Shown one piece after another: positions 25,301-34,663 of a DNA stretch of 64,000 nucleotides. A program made the translations under genes and the position numbers. The DNA is from Ruminococcus sp. GTDB taxonomy: Bacteria; Bacillota; Clostridia; Lachnospirales; Lachnospiraceae. Under the pieces are notes generated by a model that saw only the letters and a program-made list of their open reading frames with translations, did not search any database and was not told the origin of the DNA. Every line of letters starts with the position of its first letter. Within the stretch, counting starts at the first letter, position 1. The stretch is from assembly GCA_013911065.1 (NCBI GenBank), contig JACERV010000001.1:62001-126000 (forward strand), given 5' to 3'.

Positions 25301-28300
25301 TTGTCGGGAGGAGATTCTCTGAACGCGGTTCTTATGCTGGTAGAGGTAGAAAAGCAGTTTTCACGCACAATTTCTGTGCAGGAGTTTTATGCAGGTTCTA
25401 CATTAAGACGGCTGGGAAATCTTATCCGCGGCAGAGAAGTACAGGGACAGCTTAAGGGAGAGTGTATCAGGAAAGCGGCAGTCCGGGACTGGTATCCTGT
25501 GACTCCCTCTCAGGCAGGTTTTTATGTTATGCACCAGCTGGATGAGACAAAAATCAGTTATAATATGCCGACGGCTTTTTTACTTAGTGAAAGTCTGGAC
25601 TCTTCGCGCCTGGAACATGCAGTGGAGCAAATGATACAAGAGGACTCCGTACTGCGTACGACGTTTCATATTGAAAACGGCAGAGTAACAGCGAAGATAA
25701 GCTCTGAGACGGAGTTTCATATGCAGTACATGGAGTGCGGCACTATAAAAGAAGCAATGGAGAATTTTGTACAGCCATTCAACCTGGAGGGAGGCCCCCT
25801 CATCAGAGTAGCTGTGCTGAAGCTGCCGGAAGATAAAACCGGTGTACTTCTGGATATGCATCACATTATTTCCGACGGCCTCAGCAGTCAGATTTTACTG
25901 GACAGACTGAACCGGTATTATCAGGGACTGCTTGTTTCCCTGCCGGAATTTGATTATACGGATTATGCATGGTGGCTCAGTGAGAAGACGGAAGGAACGG
26001 AAAATTCCAGCAAAGAATTTTGGGAAAAGCATCTGCCCGATTCCCTCCCGGAATCAGAATTTCCGCTTGACAGGCCCCGGCCAACCGTATTTGACGGCAG
26101 AGGCTCCAAGTATTCCTTTGAACTGCCTTCTTCCCTAGAAGGAGAGCTTCAGAGAGCGTGCGGAGAACAGCATGTAACGGTGTTTGTACTGCTGCTGTCC
26201 GTTTATGGTATACTGCTGAGCAGATATTCCGGGAAAAAAGAAGTCGTAATCGGAACACCTTTTTCAGGACGGCACCGGCAGCATATGGAGGAGATGACAG
26301 GAGTATTTGTAAATACCCTGCCGGTTTTTATGCAGGCAGACCTGGGGGACACCTTTGCGCAATATCTGGAATCTGTGAAAAACACTGTAACGGCGATGCT
26401 GGATAACCAGGAAATTACTCTGGAGGAACTTGCCAAGATGGCAGGAGTTGAGCGAAACAGAGCGAAAAATCCGCTGTTCAGTGTAATGTTTACGATGACA
26501 CCTCTCAAAAGCGACAAAGTTTCAATTGGAAACGCAGAACTGAATTATGTACCCAGTGACACCCATGCAGTAAAAATGGACTTAAATCTGGAGGTGACCT
26601 GCAAAAATGGCAGATATTATTTTCAGTTTGAGTATGCCAGAAGCCTGTTTGATGAGGTGACCATTGCATTTTACAGCAGGTGTTATCTGCAGGGGCTGCA
26701 GCAGGTATTGTCTGATTCCGCTACCCGGATTCAGGACATTGCCATGCTTGATGCTGCCGACAGAATCCGGCTTCTGGAAAAGCCCAGACATCTGCGTACA
26801 CCTTATGACGGAACAACCGTAGACCAGGCAGCAGATTATTATGCCTTTTCAGAGCCTGAGAGAGTAGCGGTGCAATGGGGAGAAAACGATAGTTATACAT
26901 TCCGGGAGCTGAAGGTAAAATCGGATGCCCTTGCAGCCGCCCTGCAAAATGCGGGGGTGGAGCAAGGCGATAAGGTGGCATTTTTGACCAGACGTACAGG
27001 AAGTCTTCCTGTTTTTATGTTTGGAATTTTAAAAGCGGGTGCTGCGTATGTTCCGGTGGACCCGGAACTCCCCAGGGAACGGATTCTTTATATGCTGCAG
27101 CAGGCGGAAGTCAGGCTGGTACTTTATGGAGAGCAGGAACTGGTTCTGGGCGGCCTGTCCTGGGTCGAGATGATATGGAGCGGGGAGCACAGGGACAGTT
27201 CTTTGCAGATGGTAAACAGACATGGTCCAGAGGATGCGGCGAATGTGATTTACACCTCAGGAACTACAGGGAACCCCAAAGGGGTGGTGATGCTTCACAA
27301 GGCTTTGTCAAACCTTTCTGACCACCTGGAGCCTCTGCTGGGCAGTACAAAGGAAATTATATTATGTGCGTCAAATTGCGTATTCGATGTATTCACTACA
27401 GAGACGATTTTGTCACTTGGAAAAGGATATGGTATCAGTATAGCAGATGAGGAAGAAATGGTATTGCCCTGGAAGATGGCGGAGAGAATCCAAAGAGATA
27501 AGGTTACGATTCTGCAGCTGACTCCATCCCGAATTCAGATGTGCCTGGGAGATGAAGCATTCAGGCAAGCTCTTCACCAGATACACCGGATTATCCTGCT
27601 GGGTGAATCCTGGAGCATGGAGCTGAAAGACAGACTGAACAGCCTGACGGATGCAAGAATATTTAATATTTATGGCCCCACAGAAACATCTGTACATAAC
27701 TGTCAGGGGGATATTACCGAGGAAAAGAGTATACATATCGGAAAGCCCATTGGGAACTGCCGGTATTATCTGCTGGATAAGGCGGGCAGGCAGGTGCCGC
27801 CTACAGCAGTGGGAGAAATATATATTGCAGGAGAATGTTTGTCCCGGGGATATATAAATCAGAAGGAACTCACAGATGAAGTTTTCTTGCCTGACTGTTA
27901 TTTCAAGGGAGAAAAAATGTATAAAACCGGAGACCTGGGAAGACTCCGCGCAGACGGAAACTGGCAGTGTCTGGGCCGTGTAGATACACAAATAAAGTTA
28001 AATGGGCACAGAATAGAGCCTTTGGAGATTGCAGAAGTTATGCTTGCATCAGGGATGGTGAAAGAAGCTGCCGTGGTTCCGGTTATGAAGAACGAAATCC
28101 CCTCCTTTTTGAGAGGAGCAGTGGTGAAGACCCCAGGGTACAGCGAAGAGGCTTTAAGGGCTTATATGAAAAAGAAGCTGCCGGAGTATATGCTGCCGTC
28201 GGAAATTTTAATCCTGGAGGAGCTTCCCCGGACAGCCAGCGGCAAGACGGATATGAAGAAGCTTGCGGTGCCGGATTCCGGGACCAAAAGCACACAGGGC

Positions 28301-29677
28301 GAGGCGGATACAATTGAGGATTTATGGAAAGAGGTACTGGGAAGGGAGCCTCTGAGAGAGGTTTCCTTTTTTGAACAGGGAGGGACTTCCCTTATGGCTA
28401 TTGTTCTTCTGAACCAATACCACCAGAAACAATATACGTTTAGTATTAATGATTTTTATCATTACCCTACATTAAAAGAGCAGGAGGCTATATTGGGCAT
28501 AAAACCTCTGCAGGGTGCTTCGGTGGAAGAAGCGGAGAAAATGGAAGCAGAACAGCCTGAACTCCCGGAAAAGCTGACAGTCCAGGAGGAGAAGCCGTGC
28601 AGGACGGGAGCTGTATTTCTGACGGGCGCAACAGGATATCTGGGCAGCTATATACTGAAGAAGCTGCTGGAATATGGAAATGAAGAAATCTACTGCCTTA
28701 TCCGTAAGGAGGCCGGGCGTCTGGAGGAAAGCATGGATTTCTATTTTGGGAAGGGCTATTATGAGAAATACCGGTCCAGACTTCATATTATTGTGGGCGA
28801 GCTTACAAAAGAGCAGTTTCAGGCCGGACCAGCCTTGTATACAGAAATGACAGAAAACGTAACCAGAGTATTCCACTGTGCAGCAGATGTCAGGCACTAT
28901 GCTCCTGAATCAGAGCTTTACCAGACGAATGTAGAAGGAACCCGGGAGGTTCTGCGTTTTGTGAAGGCATCCAAAGCGGCTCTGATGCATATTTCCACAG
29001 TCAGTGTTGCAGGAGACAGGCTTGATAATACAGAAGGGGAAATGGTATTTAAGGAAGAGGACTTGAATATTGGACAGAACTGGTGGGATAATCCCTATGT
29101 TAAAAGCAAGATACTGGCGGAAAAGCTGGTAGATGATGCAGTGCGGGAAGGGGTTTGTGCCAATATATTCCGGATTGGACGGCTGGTTGGGGACTCTTAT
29201 AAGGGGACTTTTCAGAGACATCCGGAATCTAACGCGTATTACCGGCTCATAAAAGGGATACTGGAACTGGGAATGCTTCCAGAAGCGCTGTATGCCCAGC
29301 GTCTGGAGGTTACTCCGGTGAATCTGGCTGCAGAGGCTGTGATAAGGCTGAGTCAAACTACAAACGCCGCGTATCACATCTACAGCCCTCATGAGATAGA
29401 AATAGGCAGACTGGCGGAGGCCTGTGTACCTGTAAAGCAGGTGGATGTCCAGACATTCGAATATGCGCTGAAGGAGCAAAGCTCACAGTTCAGTTCTCCA
29501 TACATTCAGGCACTGATGCAGACCTGGTTTTCTGAAAAGGAACGGGATGCTCCGGTCAGACTTAGTGCCGGAAGTACTATGGATAAACTGGCATCGCTGG
29601 ATTTCTGGTGGCCCCAGGCAGATATAGCCAGACTGAGCCAATGCTTTTTGGAAGAAAGAAGAGAGGGGAACGAGTAA
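22364..29677 (+). CDS. Two-module NRPS with terminal reductase (C-A-T-C-A-T-R)
   Basis: A 2437-residue nonribosomal peptide synthetase. C1 is about 1-440 with HHIAADA (141-147; the usual G is A). A1 is about 465-945 with TSGSTG (610-615), NQYGP (745-749), YRTGD (830-834) and Lys933. T1 is about 948-1022 with phosphopantetheine Ser985 (GGDSL). C2 is about 1043-1470 with canonical HHIISDG (1166-1172). A2 is about 1482-1965 with TSGTTG (1631-1636), NIYGP and Lys1961. T2 has Ser2009 (GGTSL). The reductase (2079-2437) has TGATGYLG (2087-2094) and catalytic Tyr2245/Lys2249. No epimerase or thioesterase is present. Release should be NADPH-dependent to a peptide aldehyde or alcohol. My hand-aligned specificity residues are DALAIGQVAK (A1) and DVTQILIVHK (A2); I recognise neither. 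A starter C domain plus the acyl ligase and ACP in the operon indicate N-acylation. Confidence 0.95.
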   Translation: MYTEDKVTDMQYLPLSCSQMNIWNLEMAHPGLPINNICTALRIEGNLNLEYLQTCIELSYQVFPSLRTRITVRDGVPCQYVSEEIPARTAIFDFTETNEQGVGNWFQSVAREHFILCDAPLCQMLVFKTSEDSGGILTRVHHIAADAWSHGLLTNHIIHNYFQLLQNNAPDCTVTPSYEEHILKEQKYLKSKAFEKDKKYWNEALWGISPGAAKEHQCAVVSPVGLRKSYRLSNRLNRLMGGFCEKAGVSPFAVFYIGLAIYLRRVKGQARFCIGVPTMNRLNFKEKQTGGMFVNTLPFVNEFDISISLNQFNEKLQRDWFALLYHQRIPFEFIKKIASTNEKHLPQGLFDIVLSYQNGKLDHLRGARVSLEGRWMYSGYQCESLCIHLSSRDKENQFMVDYDYLTQIFSGEEIDRLHESLCRILKEALQNPDTPIHSLPILSEEIEEKVIYDFNQTDVWYEKDEGITKKLKETVELHPDRTAVIFRGRRISYRQLGEAGENAARRITRKLNREQGTVAIHLERSEKIFIALWGVIFSGNSWLFIDTGLPLQRKEEILNDSSAVLCICDSREEIHTGSTSFVSFDELAEPEEEMKCRAPGPDDLAYLVYTSGSTGTPKGVEVEQHSVLNLAASMHPLYPKGAVLSICNVGFDAFLLESVIALLDGRTIVFAAEDEMNHPQKIGQLIQDFDAGFLALTPSRLSAYLKEPGFCESLWHLETIICGGESLPPELYKKLSEYIGGTLYNQYGPSEATVAVSHTAVNGREPVSIGRPLYNCRMYILDEFLNPLPPGSAGEIYIGGTCLARGYHNRKELTEECFLPDPFSDGGRMYRTGDYGKWSEEGKIFYLGRKDSQIKLLGHRIELSEIESVLMRHPGVDVSAVTVWEEQLIAYYVGSGEVEEREILTFAANYLPRYLLPGVLMRVKSFPLTGNGKIDFQAMPRPVLPDIQEKPADEVEHQLLHIWKKVLGREELGVNSDYFLSGGDSLNAVLMLVEVEKQFSRTISVQEFYAGSTLRRLGNLIRGREVQGQLKGECIRKAAVRDWYPVTPSQAGFYVMHQLDETKISYNMPTAFLLSESLDSSRLEHAVEQMIQEDSVLRTTFHIENGRVTAKISSETEFHMQYMECGTIKEAMENFVQPFNLEGGPLIRVAVLKLPEDKTGVLLDMHHIISDGLSSQILLDRLNRYYQGLLVSLPEFDYTDYAWWLSEKTEGTENSSKEFWEKHLPDSLPESEFPLDRPRPTVFDGRGSKYSFELPSSLEGELQRACGEQHVTVFVLLLSVYGILLSRYSGKKEVVIGTPFSGRHRQHMEEMTGVFVNTLPVFMQADLGDTFAQYLESVKNTVTAMLDNQEITLEELAKMAGVERNRAKNPLFSVMFTMTPLKSDKVSIGNAELNYVPSDTHAVKMDLNLEVTCKNGRYYFQFEYARSLFDEVTIAFYSRCYLQGLQQVLSDSATRIQDIAMLDAADRIRLLEKPRHLRTPYDGTTVDQAADYYAFSEPERVAVQWGENDSYTFRELKVKSDALAAALQNAGVEQGDKVAFLTRRTGSLPVFMFGILKAGAAYVPVDPELPRERILYMLQQAEVRLVLYGEQELVLGGLSWVEMIWSGEHRDSSLQMVNRHGPEDAANVIYTSGTTGNPKGVVMLHKALSNLSDHLEPLLGSTKEIILCASNCVFDVFTTETILSLGKGYGISIADEEEMVLPWKMAERIQRDKVTILQLTPSRIQMCLGDEAFRQALHQIHRIILLGESWSMELKDRLNSLTDARIFNIYGPTETSVHNCQGDITEEKSIHIGKPIGNCRYYLLDKAGRQVPPTAVGEIYIAGECLSRGYINQKELTDEVFLPDCYFKGEKMYKTGDLGRLRADGNWQCLGRVDTQIKLNGHRIEPLEIAEVMLASGMVKEAAVVPVMKNEIPSFLRGAVVKTPGYSEEALRAYMKKKLPEYMLPSEILILEELPRTASGKTDMKKLAVPDSGTKSTQGEADTIEDLWKEVLGREPLREVSFFEQGGTSLMAIVLLNQYHQKQYTFSINDFYHYPTLKEQEAILGIKPLQGASVEEAEKMEAEQPELPEKLTVQEEKPCRTGAVFLTGATGYLGSYILKKLLEYGNEEIYCLIRKEAGRLEESMDFYFGKGYYEKYRSRLHIIVGELTKEQFQAGPALYTEMTENVTRVFHCAADVRHYAPESELYQTNVEGTREVLRFVKASKAALMHISTVSVAGDRLDNTEGEMVFKEEDLNIGQNWWDNPYVKSKILAEKLVDDAVREGVCANIFRIGRLVGDSYKGTFQRHPESNAYYRLIKGILELGMLPEALYAQRLEVTPVNLAAEAVIRLSQTTNAAYHIYSPHEIEIGRLAEACVPVKQVDVQTFEYALKEQSSQFSSPYIQALMQTWFSEKERDAPVRLSAGSTMDKLASLDFWWPQADIARLSQCFLEERREGNE

Positions 29678-31536
29678 TGATAATAGGACACGTGCTGGAT
29701 ATTTCTGTTGCCATACTGGCATATTTTATTGTCAGCTGTGTACTGAAGGGCAGGCTGTCAATGGCACAGAAGCTTTATCTTTCCTCAACAGCCTTTCTGC
29801 TGGTGTGGCTGCTGGCAGTTATAGGAATGGATTATACTGAAAACAGAATAACCCTTCAGGTTTTGGATGCAATCACATGTGCATGCTCGGCACTGCTGAT
29901 TGTGACCATCTTACTGATGTCTCTGGTAGTCACCAAAAAATTAGTTCAGGTGCCCCGGCATTACTGGCTGCTGTATATACTGCCGGTTCTGTCATCACTG
30001 GTTGTATTTACAAATCCGCTGCACCACTTGTTTTACAGGAGGTTTTCTATTTATGCATCGGAAGTGCAGTTTGGTCCTCTGTTTATTATTTCCGGGCTGC
30101 AGTACTATATAAATTCTGTTATTGTACTGGTCATTATGTTCCGATACGGGAGGGCAAGTAAAACCAGAAGAATATGGGGGCAGGTAGGCATGTTTACAGG
30201 CGGACTGCTGGTTCCGCTTATTACAAATCTTCTGGCCACCTTGAAAATTATAAAGCTTCCCATATCCGCTACTCCCCTGGCCTTTCTTGTAACTATTTTT
30301 GCTCACGGGGTTGCGGTTTACTATCTGAACTTTTTAAATATTAAACCCATAGCACTTGAAAGTATGGTGGATAATATTTCAGAGGGGTATATGCTTCTTT
30401 CATCGGACAGATGTATTGTGTATTCCAACAACGCATTTGATGAAATCTTTGGGAAGCATTATAAAATGAGAATAGACAGTTATCTTCACAAAGTGGTGGA
30501 AGAGCTGGAGGAGCGGAAAAAAGATGTAATTTATAATCTGCTGAATTTTTTCGATGTCTGCAAGCAGTCTGTGAACGTAATTTCTTATGAACAGGCTATT
30601 CTGTGTGAAGACGGAAAAATATATTATTCTGTTGAGCTGACTCCTATATTTGTAAGACACAGTATGGCAGGTGTTCTTGTAATGTTTCGGGATGTGACAA
30701 AGCTCAAGGAGGAAATGCAGAAAAAGCAGCAGAACCTTAGCCGGGCCATGGAGCGGGAAAGACTGATTTCTCTGGGTCAGATGATAGGCAGCATTTCCCA
30801 TAACCTGAAAACGCCGATTATGGCAATATCAGGAGGTGTCACATTGCTGGAAGACCTGGTAAGAGAGTACGAAGAGAGTGTGGGAGATGAGGAGGTCACT
30901 GTTGAGGACCACCGGGAAATTGCCCAGGAGATGCAGGGGTGGCTTTTACGGATAAAAGAAGGATGTGCTTATATGTCCGATATCATTACAACAGTGAAAG
31001 GAATGGCGGCCAACCTGAGCATCCCATCGGAAGGAGAGTTTACCATTGATGAGGTGTTTAAAAGAGTGGAGATGTTTCTTAGGACCAAACTGATTAAGAA
31101 CGGGTGCGGGCTGAAGATTCTCAATGAGCTTCCGGAAGGCACAACGCTTTGCGGAGATGTAAATAATATGGTACAGGTAATAAATAATCTGCTGGATAAC
31201 GCCTGTGATGCAATGGAAGGTAAAGGCGGCGACATTGTAATGAAAGCTTACAGGGAAAGGAGCAGTGTTTATATTGTGGTGAAGGATCAGGGCGGAGGAA
31301 TATCCCGTGATATACAGGAGAAGCTTTTCCGTTCCATGTGCACCACCAAAGGAACAAAAGGGACAGGGTTGGGACTATACAGCTCGGCAGAAATTATACG
31401 GGCAAGATTTGGAGGAAGGATTTGGGGGGAGAATAACGAAGAAGGCGGCGCCTCCTTTTATGTTGAGCTCCCAATGGAGGAAGAGGACAAAAGAGATGCG
31501 GAAGAACAGAGCTGGAAAAGAAAAAAACGGTTTTAA
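29677..31536 (+). CDS. 7TM-PAS sensor histidine kinase in the NRPS operon
   Basis: A 619-residue membrane sensor kinase. Residues about 1-230 form seven or eight hydrophobic helices (7TM histidine-kinase sensor type). A PAS domain follows at about 235-345 (SEGYMLLSSDRCIVYSNNAF). The dimerisation domain has GSISHNLKTP with phospho-acceptor His375. The ATPase domain shows NNLLDNACDAM (N box), VKDQGGGIS (G1) and TGLGLYSS (G2). The ATG overlaps the NRPS stop (TAATG), so translation is coupled; a longer frame starting inside the NRPS is rejected. It should phosphorylate the response regulator encoded next. The signal is unknown; it may sense the product or the membrane. Confidence 0.9.
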   Translation: MIIGHVLDISVAILAYFIVSCVLKGRLSMAQKLYLSSTAFLLVWLLAVIGMDYTENRITLQVLDAITCACSALLIVTILLMSLVVTKKLVQVPRHYWLLYILPVLSSLVVFTNPLHHLFYRRFSIYASEVQFGPLFIISGLQYYINSVIVLVIMFRYGRASKTRRIWGQVGMFTGGLLVPLITNLLATLKIIKLPISATPLAFLVTIFAHGVAVYYLNFLNIKPIALESMVDNISEGYMLLSSDRCIVYSNNAFDEIFGKHYKMRIDSYLHKVVEELEERKKDVIYNLLNFFDVCKQSVNVISYEQAILCEDGKIYYSVELTPIFVRHSMAGVLVMFRDVTKLKEEMQKKQQNLSRAMERERLISLGQMIGSISHNLKTPIMAISGGVTLLEDLVREYEESVGDEEVTVEDHREIAQEMQGWLLRIKEGCAYMSDIITTVKGMAANLSIPSEGEFTIDEVFKRVEMFLRTKLIKNGCGLKILNELPEGTTLCGDVNNMVQVINNLLDNACDAMEGKGGDIVMKAYRERSSVYIVVKDQGGGISRDIQEKLFRSMCTTKGTKGTGLGLYSSAEIIRARFGGRIWGENNEEGGASFYVELPMEEEDKRDAEEQSWKRKKRF

Positions 31537-33028
31537 GATGTTCATATTGGATGATGACAGAAACATCCTGGATGCCTTAGAGGCAAATTTCCGTACAAAA
31601 GGTTATGAGGTGGTGACCCAGGACGATCCTATTGAAGCGCTGGAACAGCTTAGCGCCGGGCATTATGATATTCTGATATTGGATTTTATTATGTCACCTA
31701 TCTGCGGGGATGAGGTTGTTGCGCGGCTGAGAAAATTTGATACAAAGATTTATGTCATTCTGCTGACCGGACACAAAGAACTGGCTCCGCCTCTGAATAC
31801 AATCAGAGAGCTGGAAATACAGGGATACTGTGAAAAGAGCAACCGGCTTGACCAGCTGGAGCTTCTTGTGGAAAGCTGTGTGAAATCCATCCGGCATATA
31901 CATACAATTTACCAATATCAGGGGGGATTGTCGAGCATTTTGGAATCCACATCCCATCTGAATCAGATGTTGTCGGTTGAACAGTGCCTGAATGAAATAC
32001 TTGAGGAATTACAGGTACTGTCAGAGACTGAGGATGGATTTATCTGGGTGAAGCCGGATTACATGCTTATGGATGTAAAATCCTCTGATTTGCTCCCAGA
32101 CGTATACAGAGGAGCCGGATATTTTGATATGCCCTTTTCTGTACTTGAAAAAGAAAACGGTTTCAGTACTGTGAAAAGCATGGATAATCCAAAGATGAGC
32201 TATCAGGAGGATATTCTGCTTGTACCTTTGCCAGGAAAGCAGAACAGCATTCTGGGAGTGCTGGGAGTAAGAGTAAAAAAAGCTCCGGATATCACACTGG
32301 AGGCTCTGTTGTCCGTATATGCAGAACAGGTTTCGACTGCGCTGCACAATACATTGCTTAAAACTCTTCTGGATACCAATAATAAGCGCCTGTCTGGTAT
32401 GAATCAGCGCCTGATAAACAGTTATATGCAGACGGTGGAGGCACTCCGCCTCCTGGTGGATGCCAAGGATTTATATACAAGGGGCCATTCTGACCGGGTC
32501 TCCTGCTATGCAGTGGAGCTTGCAAAAAGTGTAAGCAGTGACCAGCAGTTTATCAACCGGGTACGGGTGGCAGGTCTTCTGCATGATGTGGGGAAAATCG
32601 GGATCCCAGATGCAGTTCTGAGCAAACCGGATCGGTTGAATGAGGAAGAATTTGCAGAAATAAAAAGGCATCCGGAAATAGGCGCAGATATTCTTTCCTG
32701 TATGGATATGTTCAATAATATGGGAGATATTGTTCTGGCTCACCATGAGCGCTATGATGGCACCGGGTATCCAAGAGGGCTTAAAGGGGAGGAGATTCCT
32801 CTGGAGGCAAGAATGATAACAATAGCCGATGCTTTTGACGCCATGATGTCTGACAGGCACTACAGAAAAAAATTGTCTTTTGAACAAGCGGTGCGGCAGT
32901 TGGAGGAAGGGAAGAATACACAGTTTGACGGCATTCTTGTAGAGCACTTTCTAAAGGTGCTGGATCATTGTGATGATATTTGCATAGACCTACAGTGGAC
33001 TTATGATGAAAATAGAGGAAGAAGTTAA
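31496..33028 (+). CDS. Response regulator with GAF-like and HD-GYP domains
   Basis: A 510-residue response regulator. The receiver domain (about 15-130) has the acidic LDDD, phospho-acceptor D63 and conserved Lys in GYCEKSN. The middle (about 150-300) is GAF-like. The C-terminal HD-GYP domain has LLHDVGKIG (H363-D364) and HHERYDGTGYP (from H416), the full motif of cyclic-di-GMP phosphodiesterases. There is no DNA-binding domain. The start at 31496 has GGAGGAAGAGGA upstream and overlaps the kinase gene by 41 bp; an alternative ATG at 31538 would remove 14 residues. It likely changes local c-di-GMP when phosphorylated by the adjacent kinase. Confidence 0.88.
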   Translation: MRKNRAGKEKNGFKMFILDDDRNILDALEANFRTKGYEVVTQDDPIEALEQLSAGHYDILILDFIMSPICGDEVVARLRKFDTKIYVILLTGHKELAPPLNTIRELEIQGYCEKSNRLDQLELLVESCVKSIRHIHTIYQYQGGLSSILESTSHLNQMLSVEQCLNEILEELQVLSETEDGFIWVKPDYMLMDVKSSDLLPDVYRGAGYFDMPFSVLEKENGFSTVKSMDNPKMSYQEDILLVPLPGKQNSILGVLGVRVKKAPDITLEALLSVYAEQVSTALHNTLLKTLLDTNNKRLSGMNQRLINSYMQTVEALRLLVDAKDLYTRGHSDRVSCYAVELAKSVSSDQQFINRVRVAGLLHDVGKIGIPDAVLSKPDRLNEEEFAEIKRHPEIGADILSCMDMFNNMGDIVLAHHERYDGTGYPRGLKGEEIPLEARMITIADAFDAMMSDRHYRKKLSFEQAVRQLEEGKNTQFDGILVEHFLKVLDHCDDICIDLQWTYDENRGRS

Positions 33029-33031
33029 AAA

Positions 33032-34663
33032 ATGGAACAGAAGAACATTTATAAACATATGAACCTTTATCCAACATTACCAGAGTGCCTGGAAGAAGTG
33101 AAAGATCTTTACGCGGACAGTCCTGCGGTTACGGTATTTAACAGAGCGGGACTCAGGAGAGATGTAACATACAGGGAATTTGTAAAAGATGTACAGGGCG
33201 CGGCGTATGGGATGTTTCAGAAAAAGATGGCAGGAAAACATATTGGGATTGTGGGGGAGAATTCTTATGAATGGATTGTTGCTTTTTGTGCATCAGGATG
33301 TATTGGTTCCGTTGGAGTTCCCATTGATATTGAACAGCCCGAGGAGGAGATTGTTACTCTCATAGAATTTGCTGATGTTTCCTATGTGATAGTTCAGAAG
33401 GAATTTCTGCCTGCATTTGCAGAATGGGAGGGGGGCAGCGTCATTTCTATGGACGCAGAGCTGGAGAAAATGATTGCACAGGGCAGAAAGGAACTGGAAG
33501 AGAAGGGAATACAGAACTTCGATTTCTGCGCTTCTCCACAGCCGGACACTCCTCTTGCTATTATATATACATCAGGGACTACCAGTGTATCCAAAGCAGT
33601 GGTTCTCAGCCATTATAATATGATGTATAATGCCTGCTGCTCTCAGGCTTCTGTAGAACTGGAGGGAAGAATGTTTAATCCGCTTCCCCTTTACCATGCA
33701 TATTCTCTGGGGTGCGGCGTTCTAAATACACTTACTCATGGGCAGAATCTCTGTGTGAACGGGAATTTGAAAACCTTGTTCCGTGATTTAAAGCTGTACA
33801 GTCCGGATACAGTTATGGCGGTGCCTCTTGTTATGGAAAACATGCTGAAAGAAATACACCGCGTTCAGGAGAAAAAAGGCATCCGCCAGCAGGCAGAGCA
33901 GGCTGTGGAGAGGTACAAAAAAGGTATATTATTTAAAAAGCCGGTGTTGGAAAACGGGATAAAGGAAATACTGGGAAGCCGGCTGAAAACCATCTGCTGC
34001 GGAGGTGCGCATCTGAATGAGAGGGCAGCAGAAGAGTTTACTGCATATGGCTTGGATGTACTGCAGGGGTATGGACTTACAGAGTGCAGTCCGTTAATCA
34101 GCGGCAGTATCCGCGGCCAGAAAAAGCTTAATTCTGTGGGTCGTCTTCTTCCGGGAATTGAAGTAAAGGTGAGCGGAGGAGAGCTTTTGGTCAGAGGCCC
34201 CAGTGTATTCAAAGAATATTACAAAAATCCGGGAGCAACAGAAGAAAGCTTTACAAAGGACTGGTTTCATACAGGAGACATCGGATATATAGACAGGAAG
34301 GGGTTCCTTTATATATGCGGAAGAAAGAAGAATCTTATTGTATTTAATAATGGGAAAAAGGTAGTGCCTGAGGAACTGGAAGCTTATATTCAGAAAATAC
34401 CTCTTGTAAAGGAAGTTATGGTATACGGAGCAAGTACCGGCAGTGCCCTGGATGAGGTGAAGCTCTCTGCGCTGGTCTGTGTGGATTCGGAAAAAACAGA
34501 GGAAACGGATAAATATAAAATACTGGAAAGTATTCAGGCGGATATAGAGGCACTCAATAGCAGGCTGCCTGTGTATAAAAGAATTCAGTCTGTGAAATTG
34601 TCGGAATCAGAGTTCAAAAAGACTTCTATGCAGAAGGTTCGAAGGAGAGAAGTGATTGTATGA
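33032..34663 (+). CDS. Acyl-AMP ligase (fatty acyl-ACP/CoA synthetase-like) of the NRPS operon
   Basis: A 543-residue ANL-superfamily enzyme that activates a carboxylic acid as the acyl-adenylate. The phosphate loop is unusual: TSGTTSVSKA (180-189) instead of TSGTTGxPKG, with the Lys kept. The other motifs are good: YGLTECSP, FHTGDIGYID, CGRKKNLIVFNNGKK and a C-terminal Lys in KTSMQKVRR. It starts 4 bp after the response regulator stop, and its own stop overlaps the ACP start by 4 bp. The most economical role is loading an acid onto that ACP to feed the starter condensation domain of the NRPS. The acyl chain is unknown. Confidence 0.88.
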   Translation: MEQKNIYKHMNLYPTLPECLEEVKDLYADSPAVTVFNRAGLRRDVTYREFVKDVQGAAYGMFQKKMAGKHIGIVGENSYEWIVAFCASGCIGSVGVPIDIEQPEEEIVTLIEFADVSYVIVQKEFLPAFAEWEGGSVISMDAELEKMIAQGRKELEEKGIQNFDFCASPQPDTPLAIIYTSGTTSVSKAVVLSHYNMMYNACCSQASVELEGRMFNPLPLYHAYSLGCGVLNTLTHGQNLCVNGNLKTLFRDLKLYSPDTVMAVPLVMENMLKEIHRVQEKKGIRQQAEQAVERYKKGILFKKPVLENGIKEILGSRLKTICCGGAHLNERAAEEFTAYGLDVLQGYGLTECSPLISGSIRGQKKLNSVGRLLPGIEVKVSGGELLVRGPSVFKEYYKNPGATEESFTKDWFHTGDIGYIDRKGFLYICGRKKNLIVFNNGKKVVPEELEAYIQKIPLVKEVMVYGASTGSALDEVKLSALVCVDSEKTEETDKYKILESIQADIEALNSRLPVYKRIQSVKLSESEFKKTSMQKVRRREVIV

